NCBI RefSeq assembly: GCF_000308855.1
Contig: NZ_BAGM01000065.1
Location: forward strand, 1-64,000
Length of the DNA stretch: 64,000 bases
Origin: Nocardia veterana NBRC 100344
GTDB lineage: Bacteria > Actinomycetota > Actinomycetes > Mycobacteriales > Mycobacteriaceae
Direction of reading: 5' to 3'
How positions within the stretch are numbered: position 1 is the stretch's first letter; each line of letters starts with the position of its first letter. The position numbers and the translations under genes are program-made. The notes beneath the pieces are model-generated. The model was not told where the DNA came from, did not search any database, and saw only the letters and a list, made by a program, of their open reading frames with translations. Shown here one piece after another: positions 25,260 to 33,227 of this stretch.

Positions 25260-25844
25260 TCAGGTAGGCGGCGGCGTCGGGGGCTGCTGGGCACGCCGGC
25301 CGGTGACGAAATCGCGGGCCTTGTCCACAAGCGCCGCCAGCAGGCCGGCCGACTTCAGCGCCGCGGGCGCGGACGGAGTGTCCGGATGCGGGCGCGTGGG
25401 GGCGAACTTCTTGGCCGCCTGCATCTTCGCGCCCAGGCGCTCGAGCTCGTCGGAGCTCTGCGCCGACTGCAGCCGCGGCCACACCTGGGACTGCTCGAAT
25501 TCGATATGCGCCCGAGCGGCCGGGATGAACCGGTCCAGCGCGAGTTCGAATTCCGGGCTACCCGCGCCCGATTCCTCCATCTGCTGCAGCAGTTCCTTGG
25601 CCGAATCCTCCTGGGAGACAGCGCGGTCGGCGAGGTCGTCGCCGTCGGGTAGCACCCGGCGCACGGTCGGCCAGAAGAACTGCTCCTCGATCGCCTCGTG
25701 CTGGGATTCCGCCATCACCAGACTCGTGACCAGATCCTTGCGCGTCCGCAGCTCGGCGTCGCCGGTGCCACGGCCGCGTTCCAACGATTCGAGCATGCCC
25801 AGCACGCTTTCGTGATCGTTGCGCAGAAAGGTAATCGCGTCCAT
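25260..25844 (-). CDS. Hemerythrin HHE-domain protein
   Basis: 194 aa from ATG 25844, with AAGGAGG upstream. The HHE cation-binding motifs are in order: FLRNDHESVLGMLESLE near residue 12, SQHEAIEEQFFWP near 55 and HIEFEQSQVWPRL near 115. These coordinate a di-iron site that binds O2 or NO or handles peroxide. The C-terminal 50 residues are Pro/Ala-rich and probably disordered. It follows the manganese catalase by 36 bases and probably shares its promoter, pointing to oxidative-stress defence. Confidence 0.84.
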   Translation of the reverse strand: MDAITFLRNDHESVLGMLESLERGRGTGDAELRTRKDLVTSLVMAESQHEAIEEQFFWPTVRRVLPDGDDLADRAVSQEDSAKELLQQMEESGAGSPEFELALDRFIPAARAHIEFEQSQVWPRLQSAQSSDELERLGAKMQAAKKFAPTRPHPDTPSAPAALKSAGLLAALVDKARDFVTGRRAQQPPTPPPT

Positions 25845-25880
25845 CTCTGCCTCCTTCACACGCCGGACGTGATACCCCGG

Positions 25881-26768
25881 TCAGCCGGGGATGTGCTGTT
25901 CGTGGGTGAACGGCTTGGTTCCGTCGACAGCGGGTTGGCCCTGCGGGTTGGAATCCGCGCCCTTGTTGCGAGATTTGCCGCTGCCCAGCCAGTCCGATGC
26001 CGGATCCGCCACGTAATCCCAGCTCATTCCCTGCGGCCACGGCCCCTGACCCTCGTTCCACGGCCCGCGGCTGGAATCGCCGTCGGACATGTTGAACGCC
26101 AGGTTCTGGAACCGATCGTCACCGGGCAGCGCTCCGGGCGGGAAATTCACCGGCAATTCGTTGAGCGCCGCGGTGAACTGCTGGAAATGCGCCACCTCGC
26201 GCGTCATCAGGAAGGTCAGGGTGTCCTGTACGCCGGGATCGTCGGTGAACTGCTTCAGATATTCGTAGACGATCTTCGCGCGCGTCTCGGCGGCGAGATT
26301 GCTGCGCAGATCCACCGACGGCTCGCCGTTGGAATTCACGTAGGCCCCCGACCACGGCACCCCCGCCGAATTACCCACGTCGGGGCCGCCGCCGCGCAGG
26401 GCGAAGAACAGCGGGTCGGCCGCCACCTGGTGAATCGCGGCCTCCCGGCCGTCCGATCGGGAGACCACCGGCATCCAGTCACAACGCTCGTTGGCCTGCT
26501 TCAGATCGTCGTTCAGGCCGTCGAGCAGCATGGTGATCATCGACCCCACGATTTCGAGGTGGCTGAATTCCTCGGTCGCGATGTCCATGAACAGGTCGTA
26601 GGTCTTGGGGTGTTTGCGCCGCAGCACGAACGCCTGACTGAAGTACTGCATCGCCGCCTTCAATTCACCGTTCGCGCCGCCGAATTGTTCCTGCAGCAGG
26701 GTGGCGAACCGGGGATCGGGGCGATCGACTCGAACCTCGAACTGAAGTTCCTTGTTGTGAGTGAACAT
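25881..26768 (-). CDS. Manganese catalase (non-haem catalase)
   Basis: 295 aa. The dimanganese-site glutamates and histidines lie in GGANGELKAAMQYFSQ near residue 33, DIATEEFSHLEIVGSMI near 68, and MTREVAHFQQFTAAL near 185. The protein would dismutate hydrogen peroxide to water and oxygen in the cytosol. The C-terminal tail (EGQGPWPQGMSWDY, DGTKPFTHEQHIPG) is typical of bacterial Mn-catalases of the KatN/YjqC type. The gene starts a likely operon with the hemerythrin downstream of a strong SigB/SigF-type promoter. Confidence 0.93.
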   Translation of the reverse strand: MFTHNKELQFEVRVDRPDPRFATLLQEQFGGANGELKAAMQYFSQAFVLRRKHPKTYDLFMDIATEEFSHLEIVGSMITMLLDGLNDDLKQANERCDWMPVVSRSDGREAAIHQVAADPLFFALRGGGPDVGNSAGVPWSGAYVNSNGEPSVDLRSNLAAETRAKIVYEYLKQFTDDPGVQDTLTFLMTREVAHFQQFTAALNELPVNFPPGALPGDDRFQNLAFNMSDGDSSRGPWNEGQGPWPQGMSWDYVADPASDWLGSGKSRNKGADSNPQGQPAVDGTKPFTHEQHIPG

Positions 26769-26810
26769 GAATCCCTCGAATCATGTCGTCGGGACACGGA
26801 TGTGCGGCGG

Positions 26811-26835
26811 CTACCCCCACCGCACCTCCGCAAAC
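26811..26835 (-). promoter_or_regulatory. SigB/SigF-type promoter of the catalase operon
   Basis: Minus strand: GTTT-N15-GGGTAG, 43 bases before ATG 26768. Confidence 0.65.
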
Positions 26836-26843
26836 GACGACGG

Positions 26844-27257
26844 TCAGCCCCGCGAGTCGCGCCCGACGACGAACCGCTCGCGATAGACCCGCTGCGCCTC
26901 GGCGAGCACCTCCTCGCCCACGATCGCGACGGGCTCGACCTGCGTCACGATCGGCTCGTGATCGGGTCCCCGACCTACTTCGGTACCGGTGAGCAGCCAC
27001 GGAAAGCGGCCGTCCACCGCGCCGAGTTCGGCGTACTTGCACAATCGGCGAGCCACCCACTCCCGCGCCGGTCCCGGCCACCACGGCTCCGGCGCCGGCG
27101 TCGTCACCGACAGCCCGGGCAGCGCCACACCCGACTCGTAGTCGAGACTCGGTCCCTCCGCATCGGCCGCCGGTCCGGTCGAGAAGCGCAGATACACCGG
27201 GCGGCTCAGGACGAGTTCGGTGAGTTCGTCCAGCGTTCGCACGGTCGGCACAGGCAT
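26844..27257 (-). CDS. DUF6098-like protein
   Basis: 137 aa from ATG 27257. Conserved-looking features include VYLRFSTGPAADAEGPSLDY near residue 21, LPGLSV near 48, EPWWPGPAREWVARRLCKYA near 58 and an N-terminal helix of the TLDELTELVLSRP type. These fit the actinobacterial DUF6098 family as I know it; no biochemical role is known. It is cytosolic. It is divergent from the SDR at 27288 with only 30 bases between the starts. Confidence 0.62.
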   Translation of the reverse strand: MPVPTVRTLDELTELVLSRPVYLRFSTGPAADAEGPSLDYESGVALPGLSVTTPAPEPWWPGPAREWVARRLCKYAELGAVDGRFPWLLTGTEVGRGPDHEPIVTQVEPVAIVGEEVLAEAQRVYRERFVVGRDSRG

Positions 27258-27278
27258 GGGAAGGCGATACCCGGGTAG
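27254..27278 (+). promoter_or_regulatory. Candidate SigB/SigF-type promoter (leaderless arrangement)
   Basis: GCAT-N15-GGGTAG with nine bases between the -10 box and ATG 27288. The -35 overlaps the start codon of the divergent gene. The core CTACCCGGGTAT-like sequence is partly palindromic. Confidence 0.4.
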
Positions 27279-27287
27279 GCGGGAATT

Positions 27288-28094
27288 ATGACCGAGCAAC
27301 GACCACTCGCCCTGGTGACCGGGGCGTCGAGCGGGATCGGATTCGAACTCGCCGACCAATTCGCCCGGCGCGGCTACGACCTGGTGATCACCGCGGAGGA
27401 CGCCGCCGTCGAGGTGGCCGCCGCCTCGCTGCGCGCATCGCGGGCCGAGGTGCGCACGGTGCGGGTCGATCTGCGGACCGATACCGGGCCGCAGCGCCTG
27501 TACGCCGCGGCGACCGAGGACGGCCGGGCACTCGACGCGGTGGCGCTGAACGCCGGGGTCGGTCGCGGGGGTGAATTCCTGACCACCGATCTCGACGACG
27601 AACTCGATGTCATCGACCTCAACGTCCGGTCCACGGTGCGGCTGGCGAAACTCGTCGTCGCCGGCATGGCCGCGCGCGGATCGGGCCGATTGCTGTTCAC
27701 CTCGTCGATCGCGGCGATGCTGCCGGGCCCGGAGCAGGCGGTGTATCACGCCTCGAAATCGTTCGTGCAGTCGTTCGCCGAAGCGCTGCGAGAAGAACTG
27801 CGCGACAAGGGCATCACCGTGACCGCGTTGCTGCCCGGCCCCACCGACACCGACTTCTTCCGGCGCGCGAAGATGCTCGACACCCGGATCGGCCGGATGC
27901 CCAAGGACGATCCGGCCGATGTCGCGCGGCAAGGCGTCGACGCCCTGCTGGCCGGCCGGCAGCAGGTGGTCGCGGCCTCACTGCCGATCAAGGTGATGGG
28001 CCTGGTCAGCCGGGTGGTGCCGGATGCGGTGAAGGCGAAAGCGGGGCAGCTGATCTCGGCGCCGCTGCGGTCCCGGCCGGCGGGGGCCCGATGA
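27288..28094 (+). CDS. SDR-family oxidoreductase
   Basis: 268 aa. TGASSGIGFELADQFARRGY is the cofactor motif near residue 11, NAGVGRGGEF is near 88, and the catalytic set is SSIAAMLPGPEQAVYHASKS (Ser about 137, Tyr/Lys about 152/156). The sequence VTALLPGPTDTDFF places it with the DltE/YqjQ-like short-chain dehydrogenases. Substrate unknown. Its stop overlaps the start of the BON-methyltransferase gene (ATGA), so the two are co-translated. Confidence 0.84.
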   Translation: MTEQRPLALVTGASSGIGFELADQFARRGYDLVITAEDAAVEVAAASLRASRAEVRTVRVDLRTDTGPQRLYAAATEDGRALDAVALNAGVGRGGEFLTTDLDDELDVIDLNVRSTVRLAKLVVAGMAARGSGRLLFTSSIAAMLPGPEQAVYHASKSFVQSFAEALREELRDKGITVTALLPGPTDTDFFRRAKMLDTRIGRMPKDDPADVARQGVDALLAGRQQVVAASLPIKVMGLVSRVVPDAVKAKAGQLISAPLRSRPAGAR

Positions 28095-28810
28095 CAGCGC
28101 CGGTGGTGGAGATTTCCGAGCGCCGGTTACGGCTGCACGATGCGCATCTGCGCGCCGCGGCGCGCGAATTGCTGTGCCACGACGCCCGTCTCGCCGGGAC
28201 CGAGATCGACGTCGATTTCGACGGCGGCGTCGCCCATCTCACCGGCGCGGTGGACCAGGAGCGGCAGCTCATGCTGGCTCGGGAACTGATCGGGCGGCTC
28301 GCGGGAGTGTTCGCGGTCTGGGATCGGGTGCGGGTCGGCGGCCGGGCGCCGCGCCTGCTCGACCTCGGGTGCGGGGCCACCAAACAGTATCCGGAGAATG
28401 TGGGGGTGGATCTGGCTCCGGGACCGGCCGTCGACGTGGTGGCCGACCTCCAGGGCGGGATTCCGTTCGCGGACAACAGCTTCGACCGGATCTTCGCCGT
28501 GCACGTACTCGAACACCTGGCCGATTTCCTGCCGCTGGTCGACGACTGCCATCGGGTGCTGCGGCCGGGCGGCATCCTGCACATCCTCTCGCCGTGGTGG
28601 CGGTATGTGAATGCGGTGGCCGACCCGACGCACCTGCGCTTGCTCGATGTTCAGACCTTCAAAGGCATCTGCGCCCGGAACACGGCCGGACGGAACTGGT
28701 TTCCGCTGCACGCCGGCTGCGACGGGGCCGGTGTCTTCGCGGATCTGCGCCGGGTCGAGCCCGGCGCCGAGGCGCCGACCCCCGAACACATGGCGCGATT
28801 CTTCGACTGA
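28091..28810 (+). CDS. SAM-dependent methyltransferase with N-terminal BON-like domain
   Basis: 239 aa. Residues about 10-85 resemble a BON or transport-associated domain (IDVDFDGGVAHLTGAVDQE, RLAGVFAVWDRVRV). Residues about 90-235 are a class I methyltransferase: motif I LLDLGCGATKQYPENVGVD near 92, LPFxDNSFD equivalent IPFADNSFDRIFAVHVLEH near 128, and VLRPGGILHILSPWW near 158. A short loop replaces the usual GxGxG with GCGATKQYPENVGVD, as in the UbiE/Methyltransf-11-like glycan enzymes. The BON fusion is unusual. The substrate is unknown; the neighbouring heptose genes make a sugar acceptor possible. Confidence 0.74.
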   Translation: MTAPVVEISERRLRLHDAHLRAAARELLCHDARLAGTEIDVDFDGGVAHLTGAVDQERQLMLARELIGRLAGVFAVWDRVRVGGRAPRLLDLGCGATKQYPENVGVDLAPGPAVDVVADLQGGIPFADNSFDRIFAVHVLEHLADFLPLVDDCHRVLRPGGILHILSPWWRYVNAVADPTHLRLLDVQTFKGICARNTAGRNWFPLHAGCDGAGVFADLRRVEPGAEAPTPEHMARFFD

Positions 28811-28817
28811 CACCGGC

Positions 28818-28852
28818 CGGCCCGGCCGGTCCGCGTGGGACCGGCCGGGCCG
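28818..28852. terminator. Strong bidirectional hairpin
   Basis: A perfect 15-bp GC-rich stem (28818-28832 with 28838-28852) and a 5-base loop sit between the convergent methyltransferase and DUF2795 genes. No T-tract, but position and strength suggest it ends both transcripts. Confidence 0.75.
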
Positions 28853-28860
28853 ACGTCGGA

Positions 28861-29049
28861 TCAGGACATTGCTTCGCTGACCGCGTTGGGTCCGTTGAAC
28901 GTGCGGTCCGGCATGTCCTCCAGAGCGCTGATCACGTCGTCGCCGGCGCCGTTGCTCCTGGCCGCCGCCACGATCTCGTCCCGGTCGCAGGGATAGTCCA
29001 CGCCGGACAGATACTTCTGGATCTGGATCGGATTGACCTTCTGACCCAT
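28861..29049 (-). CDS. DUF2795 domain protein
   Basis: 62 aa, the usual DUF2795 size. VNPIQIQKYLSGVDYPCDRD near residue 5 and VISALEDMPDRTFNGPNAVS near 38 match the family's compact helical domain, whose function is unknown. ATG 29049 begins two bases after the stop of the GT9 gene, so it is the last gene of the heptose operon and is followed by a strong hairpin. Confidence 0.82.
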   Translation of the reverse strand: MGQKVNPIQIQKYLSGVDYPCDRDEIVAAARSNGAGDDVISALEDMPDRTFNGPNAVSEAMS

Positions 29050-29051
29050 CG

Positions 29052-30038
29052 TTATTCCTTTCCGAGCGTTGTCGTTCGCCAGTGGGACGTGGGGGCAGTA
29101 CCACCCCGGCGGGAGCCGAAACAACGCAGTTGCCGCGCCGCGGCGGCGAGCACCTGGTCGGGTTCGATCAGCAACAGCCCCGGATCGGGGCGGGGGGCGT
29201 GCGGATCGCCGATCCGGCCGGCCCACAGCGCGATATGAGCCGGATCGCGCGGTGGCCCCCACCAGGCGGGGGGATTGGGCCCGAAGATCAGCACCGACGG
29301 GGTGCCCACCGCGGTTGCCAGATGTCCGATACCGGTGTCACCGCTGATCAACAACGCGGCCCGGGCCACCGTACCGGTCAGCTCGGTCAACGACTGGCGG
29401 CCCGCGAGCACCGAATCCGGGCTCAGGCCCGCGGCGTCGGCGACAGCGGTGGCGGTTTCCACCTCGCCGGCGTCACCGGTGAGGACGATCCGATATCCGG
29501 CGCGCCGGAGCCGAGCCGCGACGATCGCGAAGCGCTCGGCGGGCCACCGCCGCGCCGGCGAACTCCCGCCCGCGTGTACGACGATATGGCCGGTCGCGGC
29601 CGCGTCGGTGCCGGGCGGGCGAATGCCGAGAGCGGTGGGGTCCGCCGCGATTGCGGCCGATCCGAGCAGTCGGCACCACCGGACGACCTCGTGCGTGTCC
29701 GGTTGCCACGCCGGGCCGTCGATGGCGGGGAAGGCCGGATGGCGATGGGTCAGGAGCCGTCGCGGCCGCGTCGCGATCAGGTCGGCGATGCTCTGTGGCC
29801 CGCTGCCGTGCAGATTGATCGCCAGGTCGGGTGGCTCGCCGTCCCAGCGCAGCGCGCCCAGACCCGCGGTCGGCAGCAGGCGGTCGACTCCACCGACGAG
29901 GTCGACGATCGGCCGCAGCCAGTCCGGCGCAGCCAGTACCAACGACTCCCCCGGCCGGGCCGCCCGCACCGCCCGCAGCGCCGGGACCGCGGTGAGCAGA
30001 TCACCCAGTCCCAGCGCACGCAGCACCAGGACGGTCAC
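29052..30038 (-). CDS. Glycosyltransferase family 9 (ADP-heptosyltransferase-like)
   Basis: 328 aa with the GT-B fold of GT9: N-terminal VLVLRALGLGDLLTAVPALR, then VVHAGGSSPARRWPAERFA near residue 155 for the C-terminal nucleotide-sugar domain, and LISGDTGIGHLATAVGTPSV near 238, the conserved GxxHLA segment that contacts the donor. GT9 enzymes move heptose from ADP-heptose to a glycolipid in Gram-negative bacteria; the acceptor here is unknown. It overlaps the PfkB gene (ATGA) and is coupled to DUF2795. Confidence 0.88.
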   Translation of the reverse strand: MTVLVLRALGLGDLLTAVPALRAVRAARPGESLVLAAPDWLRPIVDLVGGVDRLLPTAGLGALRWDGEPPDLAINLHGSGPQSIADLIATRPRRLLTHRHPAFPAIDGPAWQPDTHEVVRWCRLLGSAAIAADPTALGIRPPGTDAAATGHIVVHAGGSSPARRWPAERFAIVAARLRRAGYRIVLTGDAGEVETATAVADAAGLSPDSVLAGRQSLTELTGTVARAALLISGDTGIGHLATAVGTPSVLIFGPNPPAWWGPPRDPAHIALWAGRIGDPHAPRPDPGLLLIEPDQVLAAAARQLRCFGSRRGGTAPTSHWRTTTLGKE

Positions 30039-31033
30039 GGCGACAGCAGCGCGGCCCGGCCGGTATCAGGCTCGGCCGCACCGTGTTCCGAGCGCACCGG
30101 CGGGACCGCCAGGGCCGAGGCCGCGCCCGAGCGAACGAAGCGCGCGGCGGAGTCGACCGCGAATCGGATCGCGGCGGCGATCGGCTCGCCCGCGCCGAGT
30201 GCCGTGGCGGCCGCCGCCGCGAACCGGTCGCCCGCGCCGCACACGTCGTACCCGGCGCCACAGCGCAGCTGCGACGGAATCGGCACCGGCACACTGATTT
30301 TGGCGTCACTGCGATACAGCACCGCCCCCTCGGCGCCCAGGGTCACCGCGACCGCCCGGGCCGACCACCGGCGGGCGAGCTCACGAGCCCGGTCGCCGAA
30401 ATCGCCACCGCCGCTCACCCATCCGGCCGCCTCGTCGCGATTCGGGGTGACGACGGTGGCGCCGGGCACCGGCTCCGGACCGCGTGGATGCGGATCCCAG
30501 ACCAGCGGGACGTCGCTGCCGCGCAAAGTCAGCCATTCCCGGATCTCCGGATGGGCGGCCGCGCCGCGACCGTAGTCCGCCACGAGAATCGCACTCGCGG
30601 AGTCGAATACGGCTTCGAGTCCGTCGGGTAGCGGGTCCGGGCCGACCCGGCCGTCACCGGAGTCGATCCGCAGCAGGGAGACCGGGCCGGACTGGGCGCC
30701 GTCGCCGACCGGCGGCACACACCGCCCCACCGCCCGAACGCGCTGCTTGCACACCGTACTTCCGCGCAGCGGCAGCGCCGCCACCCGCACCCGGCCCGCG
30801 AGCAGCCGACGCAACCGCCGGCCCGCGTCGTCGTCGGCGAATCCGCCGACGAGCACGACCTCGGTGGTGTCGCGGGCGGCCAGCAGTGCGGCCAGCCCGG
30901 CGCCACCGGGTCGCCAGACCCGGGTGTCCACGTCGACGACCGGCACACCGGCATCGGGGCTGCGCCGGTCGGCCCGGCCGGCGACATCGCTGTCGAGCAG
31001 GACGTCACCGACGACGACCAGTGGCCCGGTCAT
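30035..31033 (-). CDS. PfkB-family sugar kinase, HldA-like
   Basis: 332 aa from ATG 31033 (ATGA overlap with gmhA). The ribokinase fold is clear: LVVVGDVLLDSDVAGRADR near residue 5, GGAGLAALLAARD near 40, VTPNRDEAAGW near 205, and the catalytic DVCGAGDRFAAAAATALG near 275 with the GAGD aspartate. The closest type is the heptose-7-phosphate kinase half of HldE. Since a complete HldE lies in the neighbouring operon, this may be a second kinase with different specificity, or it may act on another sugar. It lacks a nucleotidyltransferase domain. Confidence 0.85.
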   Translation of the reverse strand: MTGPLVVVGDVLLDSDVAGRADRRSPDAGVPVVDVDTRVWRPGGAGLAALLAARDTTEVVLVGGFADDDAGRRLRRLLAGRVRVAALPLRGSTVCKQRVRAVGRCVPPVGDGAQSGPVSLLRIDSGDGRVGPDPLPDGLEAVFDSASAILVADYGRGAAAHPEIREWLTLRGSDVPLVWDPHPRGPEPVPGATVVTPNRDEAAGWVSGGGDFGDRARELARRWSARAVAVTLGAEGAVLYRSDAKISVPVPIPSQLRCGAGYDVCGAGDRFAAAAATALGAGEPIAAAIRFAVDSAARFVRSGAASALAVPPVRSEHGAAEPDTGRAALLSP

Positions 31034-31650
31034 GAGGCCTCCCGCAGCGCGGTGTCCAGGGCTGTGCACAGCGCGTGCACCAGCACCAGATGCATCTCCT
31101 GCACGGTCGCCGTCGATTCCGCCTCCACCGTCACCGCGTCGTCGCACAGTGCGGCCAGCGGATTGGGCGCGGGCCCGGTCAGCGCCCAGCTGACCAACCC
31201 GATCTCCGAGGCGGCCTTCGCGGCGGCGACCACGTTGCCGCTGCTGCCACTGGTGGACAGGGCGACCAGCACATCGCCCGGCCGGCCGTGCGCCCGCAGC
31301 TGCCGGGCGAACATCTCGTCGAATCCGTAGTCGTTGGCGATCGCGGTCACGCTGGAGGTGTCGGCGTGCAACGACACCGCCGACAGCGGACGCCGTTCCT
31401 CGCGGAAGCGGCCGGTCAGTTCGGCGGTCAGATGCTGCGCCTCGGCCGCGCTGCCGCCGTTACCGCACGCGAACAGCCGGCCACCGTCGCGATAGACGCG
31501 AGCCAGGCGCTCCCCCCATTCCCAGATGTGGGCGACCGAGGGCTTCAGGTTCTTGCGCAGCGCCGTGCCGAGCACCTCGAAATGCTGCTCCAGCTCGGCG
31601 CCGATCGTCGCGACGTCGTGGCGTCGATATTCGTTGTGCGGGGCGCTCAT
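31030..31650 (-). CDS. gmhA: Phosphoheptose isomerase (sedoheptulose-7-phosphate isomerase)
   Basis: 206 aa. The SIS domain matches GmhA throughout: FACGNGGSAAEAQHLTAELT (catalytic Glu), LSAVSLHADTSSVTAIANDY, VALSTSGSSGNVVAAAKAA and QEMHLVLVHALC with the second catalytic residue, His. It converts sedoheptulose 7-phosphate to D-glycero-D-manno-heptose 7-phosphate, the first step of nucleotide-activated heptose synthesis. Start and stop overlap the neighbouring GT9-GmhB and PfkB genes (ATGA each), tying the pathway enzymes together. Confidence 0.92.
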   Translation of the reverse strand: MSAPHNEYRRHDVATIGAELEQHFEVLGTALRKNLKPSVAHIWEWGERLARVYRDGGRLFACGNGGSAAEAQHLTAELTGRFREERRPLSAVSLHADTSSVTAIANDYGFDEMFARQLRAHGRPGDVLVALSTSGSSGNVVAAAKAASEIGLVSWALTGPAPNPLAALCDDAVTVEAESTATVQEMHLVLVHALCTALDTALREAS

Positions 31651-33227
31651 GGCGGTATGTCCTTCCCGTCGACTTCGGCCAGAGCCAGGGACACTGCGCT
31701 CTGCAAATCGGGCGCGACATGGGCGACGACGGCGGCGAAGGCGATCTCCGAGGGCCGCGTCCGCGCGGTCGGCACCAGTACCGCCTTGGCGCCGGCGGCG
31801 GTGGCCGCCTCGACATCGCTGCCGATATCACCGATCACCACGCAGCGATCGGGCGTGGTCCCCAATGCCTCGGCGGCCGAAAAGACCAGTCCCGGTTGGG
31901 GTTTGCGGCATCGGCAGCCTTCGTCGCGGCGGTGCGGGCAGATCTGCCAGGTGTCGAACGGGCCCAGCAGTTCCTCCACCCGGGCGTTGACCGCCGCCAA
32001 TTGATCCGGTGTGATCGCACCCGTGCCCACGCCGGATTGATTGCTCACCACACCGACGCGCACACCGGCGCGGCGCAGCCGGTCCAGTTGTGCGGCCGCA
32101 CCCGACACGGGCCGCACCAGCCGCGGATCCGACAGGTACGGCACATCCGTGATGAGGGTGTCGTCGCGATCGAACAGCACCGCGGGCGGTCCGGTACGCG
32201 CGCCCCGCCGCCGGTCGGCGCGGGACCGCTCGCCCCGCAGATGCGCCACCGCGTCGATGATCTCGGCGTCGGTGATGCCGTTGAGGCAGGGGTGGCCGGG
32301 CACCGGGCATTCCCGCGCTCGGCTGCCCGCGCAGGCCGCGGACCGATCGCCCAGGACGACGGTCGGCACGCCGTGCGGCGCCCATCGCCGGGCCGGCACG
32401 ACAGGGGCGAACAGCGACACCACCGGGGTGGCGACGGCCGCCGCCAGATGCGCCGCGCCGGTATTGGGCGCGACGACCACATCCGCACCACGCAGGACCG
32501 CCGCCAGCTGCGGCAGATCGGTGGCGCCACCGAGGTCGTGTGCGTGGTCGGCCGCCACGAAGGCGGTCAGTTCCCGCTCGTCCGGTCCGCCGGTCACCAC
32601 CACCCGATAGCCGGCGGCGTCCAACGCGGCCGCCACCTCCCGGGAGCGCTGCGCCGACATCCGGCGGGCCGGCACGGCCGCGCCGGGATGCAGCACGATG
32701 TACCCCGGTGCCCCGGTCAGCTCGCCGACGTCGGGAAGATCGGGGCTCACCCGCAGCCGGTGCCCACGCGAGGGATATCCCGCAGCCGCGGCCAGGGACA
32801 GGGCCCGCACCGGTTCGGGCAGGTCGTCGTCCACCCGATGCCGCACGTCCAGCAGCGAACCCGGATAGTCCGGGCTGATGGCGCAGATGCGGGGTACCCC
32901 GGCCATTCGCAGGACCAGGGCCAGCGGCAGCGGGGACTGATGGAACGAGGTGAAGATGATCGCCTCGTCCGGTTGCTGCGCGTCGATGAGCTTCACCAAT
33001 TCGGTGATGGTGTCCGCGTTCACCGGCGGCGCGTCGAAATCGACCCAGCCGGCGTGGAATTCGAGCACCTGGGACACCCCGGGCAGCAGCTGCGCCGCCG
33101 CCCGTCCGCGCGGTCCGGCCAGGAATGTCACCCGTTCGGCGCGGGCCGCGATCGCGCGCACGGCCGGACCGGTCACCAGAACGTCACCCGCGCTGTCGAG
33201 GCGGGCCACCAGGACGTGACCGCTCAT
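31647..33227 (-). CDS. GT9 glycosyltransferase fused to GmhB-type HAD phosphatase
   Basis: 526 aa. Residues 1-330 are a GT9 enzyme: HVLVARLDSAGDVLVTGPAV, IVLHPGAAVPARRMSAQR near 180, and VVAPNTGAAHLAAAVATPVV near 245. Residues about 355-520 are a HAD-IIIA phosphatase like D-glycero-beta-D-manno-heptose-1,7-bisphosphate 7-phosphatase: nucleophile LFDRDDTLITDVPYL, SNQSGVGTGAITPDQ, the zinc loop CPHRRDEGCRCRKPQPG and VVIGDIGSDVEAATAAGA. One polypeptide thus carries a pathway phosphatase and a transferase for the product sugar. ATGA overlaps on both sides. I have not seen this fusion described. Confidence 0.88.
   Translation of the reverse strand: MSGHVLVARLDSAGDVLVTGPAVRAIAARAERVTFLAGPRGRAAAQLLPGVSQVLEFHAGWVDFDAPPVNADTITELVKLIDAQQPDEAIIFTSFHQSPLPLALVLRMAGVPRICAISPDYPGSLLDVRHRVDDDLPEPVRALSLAAAAGYPSRGHRLRVSPDLPDVGELTGAPGYIVLHPGAAVPARRMSAQRSREVAAALDAAGYRVVVTGGPDERELTAFVAADHAHDLGGATDLPQLAAVLRGADVVVAPNTGAAHLAAAVATPVVSLFAPVVPARRWAPHGVPTVVLGDRSAACAGSRARECPVPGHPCLNGITDAEIIDAVAHLRGERSRADRRRGARTGPPAVLFDRDDTLITDVPYLSDPRLVRPVSGAAAQLDRLRRAGVRVGVVSNQSGVGTGAITPDQLAAVNARVEELLGPFDTWQICPHRRDEGCRCRKPQPGLVFSAAEALGTTPDRCVVIGDIGSDVEAATAAGAKAVLVPTARTRPSEIAFAAVVAHVAPDLQSAVSLALAEVDGKDIPP

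Noticed and set aside
30035..31033. A second complete HldE
   Set aside because: Only the PfkB kinase domain is present; there is no HxGH nucleotidyltransferase motif.
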